Shown piece after piece: positions 35,801 to 42,701 of a stretch of 64,000 bases of DNA. This DNA is from Achatina immaculata (taxonomy: Eukaryota; Mollusca; Gastropoda; Stylommatophora; Achatinidae), in NCBI GenBank assembly GCA_009760885.1, contig CM019709.1, positions 31,425,713-31,489,712 of the forward strand, written 5' to 3'. The notes under the pieces were generated by a model. That model saw only the letters and a list, made by a program, of their open reading frames with translations. It did no database searches and had not been told where the DNA came from. Each line of letters begins with the position of its first letter. Position 1 is the first letter of the stretch. Made by a program: the position numbers and the translations under genes.

Positions 35801-38800
35801 ATTGTTTCAGAAACTACCTCATTTAATACTTGTATTTTCTGGATATCGCTTCAGAAACTACCTCATTTAATACCTGTATTTTCTTGATATTGCTTCAAAA
35901 ACTACCTCATTTAATACCTGTATTTTCTTGATATTGCTTCAGAAACTACCTCATTTGATACCTGTATTTTCTTGATATTGCTTCAGAAACTACATCATTT
36001 AATACCTGTATTTTCTTGATATTGCTTCAGAAATTACCTCATTTGATACCTGTATTTTCTTGGTGCGCTTGTCTGCCAGTAAGTAGGTCCTTGGTTTGAT
36101 TTTGCACTCGGGTGAAATTTTTTTCAAATCAACCAGCACCGGGGTTCAGCCAGCCTCAGAAAATGGAAAGCTGAGATTTCCTTAGGAAACAAAGTCAGCG
36201 AGACATGCTGTAGTGGCCTGGAAGTGTGAAGGCATTAACACTTTGTACCCCTGTGCCATGCAAATGCTATGGGACATTGATTTTTTAAAAAAATGTTGAT
36301 ATCAATTCCGAAACTGCCTCATTTAATACCTGTATTTTCTTGATGTCGCTTCAGAGACTCTGTCTCATGTCATCTAGAGAGGCTCGCACCATCATTGAAG
36401 CTGTCAGCATCCACAATGACAGGCTTATAGCTCTTGACTGTGTAAAAAGGTAATCATTTATAAAGTTTGTTTTTGCTGCTGTTTTTAACTCATTGCATGC
36501 CTGCGGGAAAAATCGTGGACGTTGGTGCCAAGAAAAATGTGCTGGTGTTGCGATATTTTTGGGGTGTAGTTGAAAAAGTGAATTAACAAATATTTCCAAC
36601 TTACACAAGTATACTTATTATACATAAAAAAAACATAAAAATGAGTGAAGATTCCATAAATGCAGATTTTTTAGAAAAAAATAACTGGTGAGAAAATACG
36701 ACAACATTTTCAGCCCCCCAAGGAAAAAAAATTGAATGACACAAATAAAATAAAATAAAATTGGTTTCTACTTACCATTAGAGCTTAAACATCCATTTGT
36801 AAATCACAAATTGATGATAAATGGAAATCCACACATGAAATGTAATCACTTTGTGCACAAATTTGCAGAAACAATCAAACAAAAACACAAATACAACAGA
36901 AAACAATTTAGAACTCTTGCTTTATCAGAACAATCACAGTCAGATCGCTGGTCAGAATCACCGTCAGAAACAATGTCAGAAGATTTCTTCCCACTTACAA
37001 TCAGAAATAACCATCTAGCACCTAGCTTGGCCCGTCTTCCTGGTTGAAACCGAACTGTGGCACACTCAGTAACACTGGTCTTGTTGGAGGGCATGTCCAT
37101 TTTTGACTCAAGTTAGAAAAAAATTCACCAAAAATTGAACAGAAATGCTTACAAGATGTCTACTGGCTACCCACGCTTCACAAAAGGAAGCTAGGTACTT
37201 TGGACATGAGCAGATATTTTACACTGAAACAAAGCTAGAGTCCCAACTGGGACCTTGGCAATTCCTTGAAAAAACATAAGAGTCCTGTTTGGGACCCTGG
37301 CACGCAATGAGTAAATGAAGTCATAAATAGACAGTGAGATTGAGAACAGATGCCTTACAGCAAATTAGGTCACTGGATTATGATGCCTTTACTGAAAAAC
37401 AAATACATTACAAATTTTAAAAAAAAGAGGACTGTACAACACAGTTTCTCTCCCAGCTCTATGTCAAAGATCTAACAGCCAAAAACAAGGAAAATCACCA
37501 CTACAGAAATGAGATGCATATGGGGAATACTAAATATGAAGATACCAAATAAGAAATGACACCATCAGGGCAAAGAGTAATACCGGTACTACACTACATC
37601 TGGAAACAGGAAATCAAATGGTTTGGCCACATTACATGACTGCTGCCAGACACTATATCACAGACAACATTCACACTAAGATTTGTAGGTAACAGAGAAA
37701 GGGGTTACCCACACAAGAGATGGAGGAAGTTACAGAAGCCTTAAATATCCCGTTATATGAAGCAAATTTCTGACCCCCTATCAAGACATCCATTTGTCCC
37801 CTCAATACTGAAAGGTATGTGAGGAGATGAGACAAGACACCAACAGGCCATTTAAATAGCTTTTTCAATAATTCATTCAGCTTTCCAAGCATTACCGCTC
37901 ACTGCTGTGAACAGGTCTCCAATCCCCCGTGTTCCTCGTCTTCTCCTGTCAAGTGTTCACTCCAAACGCTCGAAGGTCTTCTTCCAGGTAGTCATACCAC
38001 TACTACCTGTCTTCGTCACTTCTGTATAAGCCATTTTTGTATATAAATAATAAATAAAATAACTGGTGTCATTTTTGTTCTCCTTAGCTGCAGATTCATG
38101 ATTTTAAACTGCTGTAAACTCTAAGACAGGCATCACATCACATTCCCAGTTAAACACTACAGTTTAATATTTGATTAAAAAAAAAAATGGTGTTCTTCAG
38201 TGATGTCAGATGAAATTCTGTTATTCATATTCCAAAAGAAATCTAAATAAGTTTTGAATACTTAAATAAAATGTAAATTAATATTTTTAATCAGATTAGA
38301 TCTAACTGAGAAAAGTACTAACTTGTAATCAGTTGCACATTTTTTCGAATGAGAATCAATGAAGCTTTCACACAGTAAAGTGATTTAGCATTGTGGATTT
38401 ATAGTAATTATCTTTTTTCTTTCTCTCACGCCTCCAGTGCTTTGTCTACTGTTTTTCGAATCAACCATTTAACACTGTGGAAATCATTTTAATATGTAAT
38501 TAGTATCTTTTTTTGTACAAACTTCTACAGTAGTTAAAAAAACATCTGCGTAAAGATTATTTTAAATGTAATTGTCAAATTTTTATTAATAATTATACCA
38601 TCACTTTTATGAAACGAAAAGAGAACTGTTTAACACAGTTTCTCTCCCAGCTCTGTGCTTTGAATGTCAAACATGGACACTAACAGCCAGAAACAAAAGG
38701 AGAATCACCATGACAGAAATGAAATACATAGGGGGAATACTAAATGTGACAAGAAGAGACCAAATAAGAAATGACGCCGTCAGGGCAAAAGTAATACTGG

Positions 38801-41800
38801 TACTACACTACATCTGGAAACAGGAAATCAAATGGTTTGGCCACATTACATGATTGCTGCCAGACAGTATATCACAGAAAACATTCACACTAAGATTTGT
38901 AAGTAACAGAGAAAGGGGCCACAAATATACTCCCTTTTCCAATAAATCTACTAACTCCAGTTGAATTCACAATTCTGCCACACAAAAATGAAATGTTCAT
39001 ATTTAACCTTAAATTCAATATTCAGTTTATCTATGCTTTGAATAGTTGTAGCTGATATATAGTTCACAAGTGTTATTCTGTCCTCTGCATATTTGAAGTG
39101 GCATATGTTGAAAATGGGTATTTGAGTGGTGAAGGTGTTAGTGCAATAGCCTCTCATGGCAAAGATCACGAGTTTGAGTCTGGCCAGAGGCACCCAAGTC
39201 ACCCAGCTGGAGAAATAGGCACCCAGCTTCTGGAATTGGAGAAAGGTGGCTGGACGTGATACTGACCATATCACCCTCTAGTGTGCTGACAGGTCAAGGA
39301 AAATGTGGACACACCATATCCCTATGTGCCTCTAAGGCATGATAGGGTTACCTTTACCTTTTTACTTTTTTTGTTGAAAATGCTCTTATCACAAATGTAT
39401 ATGGATACTAACTACATTTTAAAATATCACTTCTACTCTTAGATCATTTTCCACCATTTGAAATGTGTAGATGCTTTATAGGACACTTTGTCATCTTTGT
39501 TTATAACAAGATCATGGTAGTAAGTGCAGTTAAATACTCAAGCTTTGAATTAAACACTCATATTTCATGTTTTTATAGACACCATTTATGTATCTTGAAA
39601 ATATCACATCTATCTTCACGGTGCTAAGTTGTTTGGCATTGGCTTACAGCCAGCAAGCAATGCAATACTTAATCAATGAGAAAATCAGACATCTTAACTC
39701 ATAATCCACCATGAGCTGTTTGTCTTGTCTTCAGACATCTTAACTCATAATCCACCATGAGCTGTTTGTCTTGTCTTCAGACATCTTAACTTATAATCCA
39801 CCATGAGCTGTTTGTCTTGTCTTCAGACATCTTAACTTATAATCCATCATGAGCTGTTTGTCTTGTCTTCTTTTTCCCTGGAACTGCAATCCGGCATTCT
39901 TTGCAACCAGTGATGTGAAGGTGTTGAGACACAGCGTCGTATCAGCAGGTTATAGAAGCTAATTTTTTGGGTCCTGGAATTGCAGCTAAAAGCAAGTGCG
40001 CAATACTTCTTTAGCTGACTCAATCACAATGGGGACTATGGCAGTTACTGCCCTGTTAGCCAGGCTTTTGCCTATTACTGAGTGGAGAGGTTGGACAGGG
40101 TCTTGGTCAGCTTTGCTAACCCTGACATTAGTATGTCATTTATGGGTTTATGGATTGCCAAAATGGACATCATCTTTGGCCTCGCCATGAGCTTTTAAAA
40201 CATAACTGGCCATTTGGTTTTGTTCTGTAGTCAGGAGTTCCATAATTTTAAACTACTATAAATGTTCAAGATAGGTTTTGCTCCATTTCTTGGTAAAACA
40301 TTTCTTGGTCAGGATTTTTTGTCATGAAAACTGTTCACGGGTATTGGATGTTGTTTTATAGGTTAAGAGTTAAGCATATTATATTAACACAATTGTTTTT
40401 AAAACTCTTATATTTATGAAGGGTCCTAACCGACTGTCAGACTCCGTTAGGAGAAGAGTACGCACTTAGTAGCCTGATTTTTGAAAATGATAAGCACAGG
40501 GCCAGAGGTATTCTTCATACAGTAAGTTATCTTTGTTCATCAGTTTTATTCTCTTGACAACTGCCCACAGGAAAACTAATTATTTATCATGATTGCATTC
40601 TCAGTAAGTGAAAAAAAAAATAGATAAAAAGAAAGCAGCTGAAAATACTGGAGAATAGTGTAACATATTCCCTGGCTGGTCATAGAAACAAATGAGATTT
40701 CTACTAGAAGGTACAGAATTAGTTAAAACTAAGGAAAATACAGTCATGTTCTTTGAACATGCCAAGAAAAGACAGAAATTAGAGAGTTTCTGGAAAACTC
40801 AAGGGGGAAAAAATGGAGAGAGGACAAGAAAAAAAAAAGAATGATCTGACCAGTGGCATGCAAAAAGAGAGGCAACTAAACTGACTGAAAATTGATACTG
40901 AAAAGACTAGGGAACATGCAGCATGGAGAAGCGTGATCATCAACACAAATTGGCATGGCACATAATCAATAAAAATAGTAAACCAAATTGATGGTAACAA
41001 AACTGATTTAATTTTTGTGTGTTCATATTTTTTCACACACAAAATGAATTTTAATGTACACATTAATCTCTTGGGAGGATCATGTCATTAGGTCAGGTGT
41101 ATGAAGGGATCACAGATGTTAGTTGTTATAGTAGCTGAATAATCACAGCAGGCAAAGACTGTCTTGTGGGTTAATCTCTTTAGATAAGGTCTAACGGAGA
41201 AAATGTACAAAAACTGAGCACTCACTTCCTGCTTCAGAGGATGCATGTCTTACAAGATCTTTATGGCATCACCCACCAGAATCTTCACGAGCACAGTTAC
41301 AAAGATGCAACAGCAACGTCTGAATTCAAAAGTATAATGACGCTTTTTTCTGTCCTTGGTTATATGAGGATGAGTCCAAAAAGGTAATCACAAATCGATG
41401 GACATAATCACTGAAAAAATATATGCAAAGACTTGAGGGCAAATCAAAGTCTTGTACACTTTTCTATAGTTATTTGCAGTTTTTTTTTTTTGTCACTCTT
41501 CCCCATGGCAACAAAACTTACAGAAATGCTTTCTCAGGTTTCCTCAAATGTGGCAGATCAAGTTGCAGCTGGAGGTCACCAAGGTTACACAGCTCTGGGA
41601 GGCCTTCACTCACAGGCCAGGCCGCTGCTGACAAACATTTATGGGGATATTCCCACTCAAATGGAGGGAACACCTGTAAGCTGCTGTCACTTTTATAACA
41701 TGTTTACTTAACTGAAGACTTATTCTTGTGAATGTCTTTGTTCTGAGTGATTAGCTTTATGCCTAGCTTCTCTTGGTCTAAAGAAACTGCCATACTATAC

Positions 41801-42670
41801 TGATCCGTCATGCCATAGCCATTATAGGAGATTGGTAACAAAGTTGTAGTGTATTCTGAATTACAGTGATCAGTCTATAATTCTATTCACTATAGAGCAC
41901 ATTGAAGGACACTGCAGGCAACCCCTACCTTGATGAGATGACACAGAATGATGATGGAATAGTGGACAATATAAATCTTTATTATTTTTTTCTTCGTGTA
42001 CTTTATTCAGTCTCTCACAGTCTGCAGAAGCAATTTGTTTTCTCATGGGTTGGCCGAGTGGTTAGGCACTCAGTCTACTAATCCAGTGGTGCTGGTTCAA
42101 GTCCCAGCAGTGGGATTTTTTTTCTGGTATACACACACACACACACACAAAAGGCCCTAGGGTACACCCAGTCTCTGAAAGTAGTACCAGAGAAATCTGA
42201 GAAGGTAAATGCAGCAAGATGTGATCCTGACCACATCACACATCCTTGCAATGAAGGTGATGGAAATATGGGGCTAACACCGTATCCCCAAATATGTCTT
42301 AATGGCATGGAAGTAGGGGTTTTACCTTTTTACTATCACACCCAACAAAATTATCAGGGTCCACCCAACCTCTAGAAATGGGTACCAGAGAAATATGGGA
42401 AGGTAAAGGGGGTCAAGTGTGATACTGACCATATCACGCTTTCATGTGCCAAATACAGGCCTAACACCGTATCCTCAAAATGCCTTAATGCCATGGAAAC
42501 GGGAATTTTATCTTACCTTTTACATCATTGTAAATACACGTAAAAGTCTGAAGGGCTGAAATGCTTGAAGGCACTTCTCTGATGATCTGAGGAGCTGTGT
42601 AGATATTCCACTGCCTGTAATAGAGGGTTTCCTGCCCACTTCAAGCTCTGATTATCTCAGCCATGTTTTC

Positions 42671-42701
<31 letters not shown>

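Noticed and set aside
41515..41522. Alternative acceptor acttacag for exon 6
   Set aside because: Using it would shift the reading frame; the acceptor ending at 41537 keeps phase 0 and the conserved style.
42051..42117. Possible tRNA gene
   Set aside because: A and B boxes are present, but acceptor stem pairing is poor and a SINE body follows directly; it is a SINE head.
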